Source: CAIUGU01 sp965279735 (lineage in GTDB: Bacteria > Pseudomonadota > Gammaproteobacteria > Steroidobacterales > Steroidobacteraceae). From it: a DNA stretch of 64,000 nucleotides. Within the stretch, counting starts at the first letter, position 1, and the number at the start of each line of letters is the position of its first letter. A program made the translations under genes and the position numbers. This document shows, piece after piece, positions 41,959 through 51,200 of the stretch. Below the pieces are notes generated by a model. The model saw only the letters and a list, made by a program, of their open reading frames with translations. It was not told the DNA's origin and did no database searches. Where the stretch lies: contig OZ257260.1 of NCBI GenBank assembly GCA_965279735.1, positions 434,001-498,000 on the forward strand. Reading direction: 5' to 3'.

Positions 41959-44739
41959 TCATCCGATATTAAGTTTGCGCAGCAATTGCTCTGCTTCAGC
42001 CCTGGATTCGAACTGCTTTCCTGAGTCAATGACGCGACTAAGAATGGCAATCGCGCGTTCCTTCTGGTTGGCTTCCGATAGCGCATGCGCATAGTGAAAC
42101 TGGATCTGCGCATCGTCCGGTGCAAGGCTGGCTGCTTGTTGTAGGGCAGGAAGTCCTTTCTCGAGGTTGTTTGTTTGCACCAGAATCCAGCCATAGGTAT
42201 CTGCAACCGCGGCAATGTTGGGTGCGTCCGCATAGGCCCTTTCGGCCACAGCGGTGGCTCGTGGGTCTTTCGCCAGCAAATACAGCCACGCCAGATTGTT
42301 TAGGGCGGCGACGTCCTTGGGTCTTGCTTCCACGACCTTCTCGAGTTCGGTCACTGCGGCAGCATTCCTACCGGCAGACATGTGGTATTCCGCCAGCGAA
42401 CGTCTGGCCAATGCATCAGCGGGTGTTCGCGCGACCCAGTCAGCCAGTTCGGCTTGCGGGTTCGCAATCTTTGCGGCTGATTTGGCTTGTCCGACCCGCA
42501 TCGCCAATACAGCACTCGGTACTCGTTTGTAGGCGGCAAGGAATGCATTCGCTGCTTCCGTCGGCCGCTTGGCCGCCATGTACACATCCCCCTCCAGTGC
42601 GTAGGACGCGGCGCCTTCCGGGTCAGAGCGTCTCACGTTCCTGACCACCTCAAGAGCCGCAGGCAGGTTGCCATCGGAAGTTTCAAGTGCTGCGAGCGTC
42701 GTTGCACCTGGAATCCAGGCTGGAGAAATCTCGAGCGCCTGCTTGAGGCTGCGTCGCGCACCAGCCGTGTCTTTTTCAGCAAGCTGGACCTTTGCCATGG
42801 CGAGCAGGATGAATGGCGAGTTCGGCTGTTCCTTCGCCGCGTCGCGCAAGTTCGACAAAGCTTCTGCATACCGCCCGGTGCCTGCATTGAGATCAGCCAG
42901 AGCTATGCGCGCCATCGGGTCGGATGGGGCGTTGCGGACTGCCTCGGAAAGTACATTGCGCGCTTCGTTGGTGTCGCCGCGAGCAGCAGCTCTTCGAGCC
43001 AGGGCCAGCCTGACATCCAGCGCATCGGGCTTCGCGATCCGGGCGCGATTCAGCCATGCGTCAACGTCCTGTTCCTGGCCGCGCAACGCAGAGACGCCCG
43101 CCATCAGCATCATGGCACCCGCATCATTGGGTGCCTTGTTGATTACATTCCTCGCAAGTTCTTCAGCTTGATCCACACGACCGGCAGACAGCTCAAAGCG
43201 ACCGAGCGTGAGAGTCAACACTGGATCATCGGGACGAACGGTCCGTGCCTTCTCCAGATAACCGCGCGCCAGGTCGATGCCATTGGTACTCGCCTGGTAC
43301 GCCGCCGCCATGAGCAGTAAGTCCACATCCAGAGGATGCTCAGTGACCGCCGCGTCAAGTTCCTTGGCGGCTGCTGCCGGGCCCTGCAAGGCAGCGGTGG
43401 CGATAACGCGCAACCGGTCTCGCCCTGCAGCGAAAGGGCCGTCCTTGATTGTTGCCAGAATATCGAGTGCCTGCTTTGCCTCATCGGCGGAAAGATAAGC
43501 TGCAGCCAACTGCAGCTGGAGCTGTGCGTTGCCGGGGGTTGCTGCGAGGTTTTGCTCGAGCAGCGATATGCCCGCCACAGCCTCACCCCGACGGATCCGT
43601 ATCTCGGCAAGCATTGCGGTCGCCGAAGGGTTGGGCGGCGATCTGGCAATCAACGGCTGGAGCGTTTCCTCTGCATCAGCCACTCGCCCCATACGAAGCT
43701 GGATTCCTGCGAGCGCCAGGCGCGGCTCGTCCTTGTCACCGAATTCGGCAACGCTGCGGACGGCTTCCGCGAAAGCCTGCTCTATGTTTCCCTGTTCAAG
43801 CAGAGCAGCGGACAGCAACAGACGGCTATCCATGTGCTGAGGAACAGCCGAGGTGAATTTGCGCAGTTCGTTGACCGCCGTTGTTCCATCTCCGTCAGCC
43901 AGCGCTACATTTGCCCGCATCAGAGGAACGATTACGCCTCCGGTGGCCACGGTATCCAGACCCGCAAGCGCCGCCTTGGCCTCATCTAGCTGCCGCATGG
44001 CGAGATAGCACTCGATTCGCTGCGCGTGTGCTTGAACAAGGTTCAGTTGGGTGAGTCCCCGACCACGTTCGATGACTGTGGTGAACGCGTTTACAGCAGC
44101 GGTGAAATCCGCCGACTGAGCGGCCAAGGCACCCTTGAGCAGCCAGGCGCGGCCGGAATCCGGCTCGCGCATCAGTAAAGCGTCAACTTCCTGCAGGGCT
44201 TTGGCTGTTTGACCCTGGGCAGCTATCGACTGGATACGCCCGAGCGCTGCGTCAGGAAGATCGGCCTTCGCGGCCAAGGCCCGTTCAAACAGTGCCTGTG
44301 CATCCGCAGGATGCTTTTCGAGCAGGAGCATCCGCGCTTCGAACAAATCCCTCTGTTCACGCGGGAGGGTGGTGCTGGCGGCGATTGTGTTCCTCGCCGC
44401 CTCGAACTCTCCGGCCGAGAGGAGCAATTCGATCTGGCGGATTTCGGTAACGGCAGGAGATACCCCTGCGGCAATCATGCGGTCGAGCTGGATTCGGGCT
44501 GGCTGGGTTTCACCCCCAGCAGCGAAAATATCGACCAGCAACAGCTGCGCTTCGAGGTTGTCTGGCTCGTCTTCAAGTGCCTTGCGCACATCAACCAGGG
44601 CGGCCTGGTACTGGCCGGCCTCCAGGCTTGCAGTAGCTCGCGTTAGGCGTGTTTCTACACTCGCAAAACGGTCGCAGCCCGCCAGAAGCACCAACACCAG
44701 TGTGAGCGTAGCACTTGCTCTCCATCGCAGATTTGTCAT
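41959..44739 (-). CDS. prsT: PEP-CTERM system TPR-repeat lipoprotein PrsT
   Basis: About 926 residues. A lipoprotein signal ends at LLAGC (about 13-17). Almost the entire mature protein consists of tetratricopeptide repeats, the form of the PrsT family linked to exosortase. It is probably anchored in the outer membrane facing the periplasm, where TPRs scaffold export or sorting partners. The start at 44739 has an upstream GGAGA site and overlaps the exosortase stop by four bases (ATGA). A longer frame to 44829 would run into the exosortase gene. Confidence 0.92.
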   Translation of the reverse strand: MTNLRWRASATLTLVLVLLAGCDRFASVETRLTRATASLEAGQYQAALVDVRKALEDEPDNLEAQLLLVDIFAAGGETQPARIQLDRMIAAGVSPAVTEIRQIELLLSAGEFEAARNTIAASTTLPREQRDLFEARMLLLEKHPADAQALFERALAAKADLPDAALGRIQSIAAQGQTAKALQEVDALLMREPDSGRAWLLKGALAAQSADFTAAVNAFTTVIERGRGLTQLNLVQAHAQRIECYLAMRQLDEAKAALAGLDTVATGGVIVPLMRANVALADGDGTTAVNELRKFTSAVPQHMDSRLLLSAALLEQGNIEQAFAEAVRSVAEFGDKDEPRLALAGIQLRMGRVADAEETLQPLIARSPPNPSATAMLAEIRIRRGEAVAGISLLEQNLAATPGNAQLQLQLAAAYLSADEAKQALDILATIKDGPFAAGRDRLRVIATAALQGPAAAAKELDAAVTEHPLDVDLLLMAAAYQASTNGIDLARGYLEKARTVRPDDPVLTLTLGRFELSAGRVDQAEELARNVINKAPNDAGAMMLMAGVSALRGQEQDVDAWLNRARIAKPDALDVRLALARRAAARGDTNEARNVLSEAVRNAPSDPMARIALADLNAGTGRYAEALSNLRDAAKEQPNSPFILLAMAKVQLAEKDTAGARRSLKQALEISPAWIPGATTLAALETSDGNLPAALEVVRNVRRSDPEGAASYALEGDVYMAAKRPTEAANAFLAAYKRVPSAVLAMRVGQAKSAAKIANPQAELADWVARTPADALARRSLAEYHMSAGRNAAAVTELEKVVEARPKDVAALNNLAWLYLLAKDPRATAVAERAYADAPNIAAVADTYGWILVQTNNLEKGLPALQQAASLAPDDAQIQFHYAHALSEANQKERAIAILSRVIDSGKQFESRAEAEQLLRKLNIG

Positions 44740-46223
44740 GGCTGTCTCCGTGCCTCCTGGTATGCGTCGTATGCCCGAATCACTGCATGATCGAGATCGG
44801 CATCGACTGCTGCGCAGTCCGGTACGCAAGGGATTGCGACCGCGAACAGACCCGCCGCAGGCCGTCTGTACAGCGAGCGAAACGCAGTGAGGAACTGGGC
44901 CTTTCGCGCATTGGCGATGGTGTTGTCATCAATCGTGTAGGTGTACAACGCTGACCATCCCCGCCCCGACTTGTCCACCAGGTCCACTCGAGTGGCATTG
45001 ATGGGAGGCGCACCATCGCGCTCGAGCTGTGTGTCTGTCAAGCCGCGAGTTGTGAATGATTGGGAATCGAATAGAGACCGGTCATTTGCAATAAGTTCCT
45101 TGCCCTGTGACTGGTCATGGTATTCGTTGCGATAGAGTTCCATTACACGCCCGTCTGGCCAGATATAGGCAACGCGATGCTCCCATGCGGCTCCCGTGAA
45201 TTGCGGCTGCCACCGGGAGTCTGGCGATATGGGTCCGGTTGCGCCCGGCATGGGAATCGGGGCAGTGATCAAGGCGGGGTAGCTGTCCAGATGCTGCGCC
45301 GCCCAGGATGAAACAGGCAGCAGCAGAGATGCCGTCACTGCCGCAGGGAATCCAACCACGCTGCGTCCGGGCTGCATGACGTCGGGTCCCGTACCGGTTT
45401 GCGCTGGCGGGTCAGACTGTGGCACGAGCCGTAGCACGAGGTAAAAAACGACGAGATCGAAGGCAAACACCCACCATCCGAACGTGAGGTGCCCCATGGT
45501 TTCGAGGGTGTGCTTGAGATCGGCATTCAAGTAGGCAAATACGATCAGCAGGATACGCAGCCAGTTGAACACCATGCTGAGCAGGCCGGCGATTGCCATG
45601 ATCAGGATGCGTGTCTGCAACCTGTCGCCGCGAAATTCTCCAGCCAATGCGCCGACAGCAAGTGCGACACACAGGAAATGAGCGCCGCTGCAGTCGAGTG
45701 CTATGAAGATGGTGCCGGAAGGCAGTACGACTGTGGGGCCCTCGACGAACGCCTGTACGCCCGCAAGTCCGGTCAGGAAGCCCACCATGGTCGATGTGAT
45801 CATCTGGAGGGGCGGCTTGAGGTAGTCCCAGCAGGGAATCGCGAAGTACAGCAAAGCGATCGGGAAGGCCAGTTTCGAACTGGCCCGCCAACCCACACCT
45901 GCCCAGAGGATCGTGAATGCCAGGACAGGCCAGAGCATCACGTGCGCGATGAACATGTTCGCGCGGACAGCCAGGAGCCATCCCGCCGAAAGCACGAGTA
46001 CGAGCGGGATCACCAGGGGATTTGCTACCGGTGCGGTTTCAGTCAGAGCCGGCCGCGCCCTCCATACCAGCCAGATTGCGGTCAGGGCGATCAGCGACCC
46101 GTGTGTGTAGGTCGCATCCTTGTTTTCCCAGAAGGGCCAGAGATCGATCCACGACTGGAAATACGCCGCTACGGTAACCAGCAGCAGCAGAACGCTTCGA
46201 TTCCACGCCGGGATCCGGCGCAT
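44736..46223 (-). CDS. xrtA: Exosortase A fused to EpsI
   Basis: 495 residues. The N-terminal exosortase domain (about 1-280) is an eight-segment membrane protease/transpeptidase. The catalytic set appears as Cys in LDCSG, Arg in NWLR and His in GHLTFGWWVF. It cuts PEP-CTERM proteins at the inner membrane. The C-terminal EpsI domain (about 300-490), separate in many species, is periplasmic and linked to exopolysaccharide production. It is translationally coupled to the oxidoreductase gene upstream and to prsT downstream. Its likely substrate in this window is the PEP-CTERM protein at 8.7 kb. Confidence 0.93.
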   Translation of the reverse strand: MRRIPAWNRSVLLLLVTVAAYFQSWIDLWPFWENKDATYTHGSLIALTAIWLVWRARPALTETAPVANPLVIPLVLVLSAGWLLAVRANMFIAHVMLWPVLAFTILWAGVGWRASSKLAFPIALLYFAIPCWDYLKPPLQMITSTMVGFLTGLAGVQAFVEGPTVVLPSGTIFIALDCSGAHFLCVALAVGALAGEFRGDRLQTRILIMAIAGLLSMVFNWLRILLIVFAYLNADLKHTLETMGHLTFGWWVFAFDLVVFYLVLRLVPQSDPPAQTGTGPDVMQPGRSVVGFPAAVTASLLLPVSSWAAQHLDSYPALITAPIPMPGATGPISPDSRWQPQFTGAAWEHRVAYIWPDGRVMELYRNEYHDQSQGKELIANDRSLFDSQSFTTRGLTDTQLERDGAPPINATRVDLVDKSGRGWSALYTYTIDDNTIANARKAQFLTAFRSLYRRPAAGLFAVAIPCVPDCAAVDADLDHAVIRAYDAYQEARRQP

Positions 46224-47251
46224 CAGGCGATCTTTTCCTGCTTGCGAACGTGGACGGTTTCGCCACGACCGCGCATCGAGCTCGTCGCCGCTTCAATGAG
46301 TTCAACCACTCTCAGGCCGAGGCTGCCGTCGGTCAGCGGCGTCTTGCCATTGACGATGCAGTCAACGAAATGCTCGCCTTCGATGCGGAGGGCTTCCGAG
46401 CCATCGAGCTTGGGCGCCCACATGTCTCCCGTGCGATAGCCGACACGCATTTCATGAATCTGTTTGGGGTCGTCCGTGAAGCTGATGCCCTTGTCGTAGA
46501 TTTTTACCTTTTCGCTCGGTTCCAGATCATCGTACGTGATCATCTTCTTGCTGCCGCCAAGGAGGATCTGTCGAACCTTGACCGGCGCCAGCCAGCTCAC
46601 ATTCGTGTGGGCGATCGTCCCGGACTCATAGAACAGCGTGATGTACGCGAGATTCTCGGGAGTTCCGGGGAAATGGTTGGTGCCGCTGGCTGATACAGCT
46701 ACCGGGTGTTCACCCAGCAGGTAGTCGAGAATGGAGAAATCGTGCACTGCCAAGTCGGAAATCACGCTGACGTCTCGCTGGAATAGCCCCAAGTTGACGC
46801 GCGTAGAGTCGTAGTAATAGACCCGGCCCATCTCGCCGCTCTTGATCAGTTCGCCCATCTTCCGGACCGCGCCCGTGTAAATGAAGGTGTGATCCACGAT
46901 CAGCACCAGCTTGCGCTTGTTAGCTTCATCGACAAGCATCCGCGCTTGGAGTGACGTTTCCGTCATCGGCTTTTCAAGCCACAGATGCTTGCCAGCCTTC
47001 AGCGCCGCCATTCCCAGTTCAAAATGGGTGTTGACCGGAGTCGCGATGGCAATGGCGTCGATTTCGGGATCCGTCAGTAGTTCCTGAAAATTCGTGGTGG
47101 TCTTGATGGCGGGGAAACGCCGCTTTACCAGCTCCAGTTTCTTCGGATCGAGGTCAGCGACGGCCGCAATGGTGCCACCGTTGATCTCGGCAAAATTCCG
47201 CACGAGGTTGGGGCCCCAGTAGCCGTAACCGATTACGCCAATCTTCACCAT
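46223..47251 (-). CDS. Gfo/Idh/MocA-family sugar oxidoreductase (WbpB/WlbA-like)
   Basis: 342 residues. The N-terminal NAD-binding fold is IGVIGYGYWGPNLVRNF. EKPMTET is the family Lys-Pro motif near residue 93, and DLAVHDFSILDYLL includes the catalytic His region. In O-antigen loci such enzymes oxidise the 3-position of UDP-GlcNAcA or similar. With the acetyltransferase at 47.3 kb and the aminotransferase at 18.8 kb it could make a diacetamido sugar. The substrate is inferred. The stop overlaps the exosortase start by one base. Confidence 0.88.
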   Translation of the reverse strand: MVKIGVIGYGYWGPNLVRNFAEINGGTIAAVADLDPKKLELVKRRFPAIKTTTNFQELLTDPEIDAIAIATPVNTHFELGMAALKAGKHLWLEKPMTETSLQARMLVDEANKRKLVLIVDHTFIYTGAVRKMGELIKSGEMGRVYYYDSTRVNLGLFQRDVSVISDLAVHDFSILDYLLGEHPVAVSASGTNHFPGTPENLAYITLFYESGTIAHTNVSWLAPVKVRQILLGGSKKMITYDDLEPSEKVKIYDKGISFTDDPKQIHEMRVGYRTGDMWAPKLDGSEALRIEGEHFVDCIVNGKTPLTDGSLGLRVVELIEAATSSMRGRGETVHVRKQEKIA

Positions 47252-47298
47252 GATTCTGCAGTCCTTGAGAGCTGATTTCTGTATGTGGAATGAGAGGG

Positions 47299-47778
47299 TT
47301 ATTTCGAATCGCGGGTATCGCCGACGATGCGGGCAGGCACGCCCGCGACGATGGCAAAGTCCGGCACATCTTTCGTTACAACGGCGCCTGCACCAATCAA
47401 TGAGTTCTGGCCGACCGTGATGCCGGCAATCAGCGTGGCATTGGAACCGACCGAGGCACCGCGCTTGATGCGCGTTGTCACTACTTTCCAGTCTGCTTCG
47501 GTCTGCAGCGAACCATCCAGATTGGCGGCACGGGGATACAGGTCGTTGGTAAACATCACGCCATGGCCGATGAAGACTTCGTCTTCAATGAACACGCCTT
47601 CGCAGATAAAGGTATGTGACGAAATCTTGCAGCGTGCCCCGATGTGAGCATCTTTCTGGATTTCCACGAACGCGCCGATCTTTGTGTCTGCACCCACCGT
47701 ACAGCCATACAGATTGACGAGGGACGGGTGGAAGATCTTGACGTTTTCACCCAGAACAACGCTATCGGCAACGGGCAT
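47299..47778 (-). CDS. Hexapeptide-repeat N-acetyltransferase (WbpD-like)
   Basis: 159 residues, nearly all left-handed beta-helix, with the SHTFICEGVFI, GHGVMFTNDLYPRA and AGVPARIVGD signatures. This is the pattern of WbpD/WlbB enzymes that N-acetylate UDP-3-amino-sugar uronates. The gene is followed by the oxidoreductase (48-base gap), the exosortase fusion and prsT, so all four probably form one minus-strand operon. Confidence 0.88.
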   Translation of the reverse strand: MPVADSVVLGENVKIFHPSLVNLYGCTVGADTKIGAFVEIQKDAHIGARCKISSHTFICEGVFIEDEVFIGHGVMFTNDLYPRAANLDGSLQTEADWKVVTTRIKRGASVGSNATLIAGITVGQNSLIGAGAVVTKDVPDFAIVAGVPARIVGDTRDSK

Positions 47779-48227
47779 ACCGAGTCCTTTTTGGAGTCTT
47801 GGTCTTATGCAGGGAATTGCTTAACGGCGGCAGGATAATGCGGTGCCGCGAAGGTTTTATTGTCGTGTTCGTCATTTTCCACAGCGGGTTATGTAGTGCC
47901 CTTCGGGCCCTGGCGGATCGATTCGTTCCCACAGGCCTGGTCCCTGACAAAGAGCGAAGCTCTACTGGAGAAATGAGGCGAAGCGAAGTCGCAGGTCCTG
48001 TCGAGGTTTTTTACACCCGATGCGGAGAGTAGGGCAATCGCATCCTTCCTGCCCCGTCCAGCCGGTGGTGTTGCAGGTCCGTGAGGCGGAAATCTGCGGT
48101 GAAATGAAGAGCTGCATCACAGTTGGTTGCCTCCACTGGCGCGTAAGCGCCTCGCGAACCGCCGTGGCATAGAACTTGCTCCTATGGCTGCGCTGCCTGC
48201 GAAGTCCCAGAAAAGGATTCTGTTTAC
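47779..48227. other. Divergent regulatory region ahead of the 2912-residue protein
   Basis: About 450 bases with no convincing gene. It carries promoters of the minus-strand exosortase operon and, close to its right end, a strong sigma-54 site. A GGCGC-GTAA-GCGCC hairpin (48138-48151) lies just upstream of that site. Space of about 150-350 bases upstream is suitable for activator binding. Confidence 0.55.
48165..48180 (+). promoter_or_regulatory. Sigma-54 promoter of the 2912-residue secreted protein gene
   Basis: TGGCATAGAACTTGCT matches the consensus TGGCAYR-N4-TTGCW fully. The GG (48166-48167) and GC (48178-48179) are 10 bases apart. The start site would be near 48190, leaving about 38 bases before the ATG at 48228, with an AAGGA ribosome-binding site in between. 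PrsR is the only sigma-54 activator seen in the window. Confidence 0.85.
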
Positions 48228-51200
48228 ATGTTGTCCAAACTGCCTCGCTTCACGGAATGGCTGAAGGTCCGGATTCTTATGACGAGCTTTCTGCTCGCCA
48301 TTGCGTTTCTGGGTTCAACCTCTGTCGTCAACGCTGCCGACCCCAACCAGGGACCGGGTGGGCCAATACTGGTCGTCACCAACGGGACTACGAATTTCGG
48401 TCGGTTTTACGCGGAAATCCTTCGGGCAGAAGGACTTAACTCCTTCGCCGTGGCGGATATCAGCGCGGTCAACGCCACACTGCTGGCTTCATACGATGTC
48501 GTGCTGCTCGCCAAGACTGCACTGACCAGCACGCAGGTCACGACGCTGACGAACTGGGTGACTGCAGGCGGCAACCTCGTCGCGATGGATCCAGACGCCC
48601 AGTTGTATTCACTGGCCGGCGTTGCCTCAACCGGCACCAGCCTCCCCAATGCCTACCTCAGGATCGATACCACCAATGGCATCGGGAATGGAATCGTGGG
48701 CGAGACCATGCAATTCCACGGCGTCGCAAGTCGCGTCACGCTTGGAACAGCTTCTGCCTTGGCTACTCTCTACTCGACCGCCGCTGTAGCGACGACGAAT
48801 CCCGCTGTAACACTGCGAAGCGTCGGTGCCGCTGGCGGCCAGGTCGCTTTCTTCGCCTATGACCTTGCAACTTCGATTGTGTACACCCGCCAGGGCAATC
48901 CGGCTTGGGTCGGTCAGGAGCGTGACGGGACAGCGCCGCTTCGCTCGGACGATCTGTTCTTCGGTCCTTCGCCCTCGGATCCCCAGGCGAACTGGGTCGA
49001 CCTTACGAAGGTAGCCATCCCCCAGGCTGACGAGCAGCAGCGCTTTCTCGTCAAGCTCATTGGCAGCATGAACCTAGACCGCAAGCCCTTGCCGAGGTTC
49101 TGGTACCTGCCTAGAAACACCAAGGCCGCTGTGGTGATGACGGGCGACGACCATGCGAACAACGGTACTGTGGATCGCTTCGATCAGCTCATCGCGAACA
49201 GTCCTGCGGGATGTTCCGTAGACAACTGGGAGTGTCTGCGCGGTACCTCCTATATCTTTACGAACACGCCTATCACTAACGCGCAAGTCGCATCTTATTC
49301 CGCTCTCGGGTTTGAGGTCGGCTTGCACGTCAACACCGACTGCTCGAACTTCACCGAAACCAGCCTGGCAGCGATCTATGACGAGCAGACCGCAGAGCTT
49401 CTGGCGAATCTCCCCAGTGTTCCCGCTCTCCGGACCGAGAGGCATCACTGTATCGCCTGGAGTGGCTGGGCAATTGCACCCAAGGTGCAGCTCGCACGTG
49501 GAATCCGCCTCGACACCAACTATTACTACTGGCCTCCGGGCTGGGTAAACAATGTGCCTGGCCAGTTCACGGGTTCGGCCAGCCCCATGCGATTTGCGGA
49601 TCTCGATGGCTCGCTGATCGACGTTTACCAGGTCGTCAGCCAGATGACCGACGAATCGGGTCAGCTTTATCCGTATACGATCGATACGTTGCTCGACCGG
49701 GCCATCGGGCCTGAAGAGCAATACGGCGTCTACACCATCAATGCCCACACCGACGTAGGCGTCATTACCGAGTCGACGACGGTGATTGCTTCGGCACTGG
49801 CCCGCGGAGTTCCTGTGGTGTCTGCCAAGCAGATGCTGACCTGGCTCGATGGCCGCAACGGATCGTCTTTCGGTTCCTTGAGCTTTGCCGCCAACGCGCT
49901 CAATTTCTCAATCACCCCGGGTGCAGGTGCGACCGGCCTCACGTCGCTCGTTCCCCGTACCAGCGGCAGTGGCCGACTGGTATCCACGATCACCCGCAAT
50001 GGTGTTGACGTCCCGTACGAAGTAGTCATGGTGAAGGGCATCGAGTATGCCTCGTTCCCGGCGGTTGCCGGTGCATACATTGCAAACTATGCGCTCGACA
50101 CTACTGCTCCCACGATCGTGACTCGCACTCCCTCTGCGGGAGCCACGGGCGTCGCGATAGCGAGCTCGATCAGCGTCAAGTTCAGTGAGTCGATGGATGC
50201 AAGTTCAATCAGTTCAAGCAGCATCGAGCTGAGGACGCCGACCAATACTTTGGTCCCTGCAACCGTCAGCTACGATTCATTTGGTTTCAGCGCGTCGATC
50301 ACCCCGACAAGTGCGTTGCAGCCCCAAACGACCTACACAGTTATCGTGAAGGGTGGCGCCGCTGATCCGCGCGTCAAGGATGCTGCTGGAAATGCCCTCA
50401 TAGCCAATTCCACATGGGCGTTCACGACACTTTCGCTGAACTGCCCGTGCACGATCTGGCCCTCCAGCACGACTCCCACGGTCGCGTCCGATAGCGATAA
50501 CGGCAGCGTAAACCTGGGTGTCAAATTCCGCTCGGATGTGAACGGCTACATCACCGGTATCCGTTTCTATAAAGGCCTGACGAACACGGGTACGCACAAT
50601 GGCTACCTCTGGTCAGCTGCCGGTGAACTCCTCGCTACGGCAACCTTTGCCAATGAATCCCAGACAGGCTGGCAGCAGGTGAATTTCAGTTCGCCTGTGC
50701 CGGTCACCGCAAACACGGTGTATGTGGCGTCCTACCATGCTCCGAGCGGTGGATACGCCGTCAATCTGAACTATTTCTCCGGAGTGTCGGCGGACAACGG
50801 CGTTCTGCACGCCCTGGAAAACAGCGCGGCAGGTGGCAATGGCCTCTACGTATACGGTGGGGCCGGGCAGTTCCCCGCGCAGGCATTCAGCGCCTCGAAC
50901 TATTGGGTAGACGTGGTCTTCAGCCCGACGGCTTCGACCACCGATACCATTCCGCCGACCATTACTATTGGTTCCCCAACCAATGCCGCGACCTATGCGA
51001 CCAATGCTGCATCGCTCGTGCTGAGTGGCTCTGCCAATGACAATCTGATCGTGGCGCAAGTCACCTGGTCGAATGATCGTGGCGGCAGTGGTACTGCGTC
51101 CGGCACATCTGCCTGGACAGTTAGTGGCATCACTCTGCAGACAGGCGTCAACGTGTTGACCGCGACGGCGAGCGATGCTTCTGGCAACTCGTCGTCAGAC

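Noticed and set aside
41959..44739. Long plus-strand open frames opposite prsT
   Set aside because: They are antisense shadows of a strong TPR coding sequence with typical codon bias on the minus strand.
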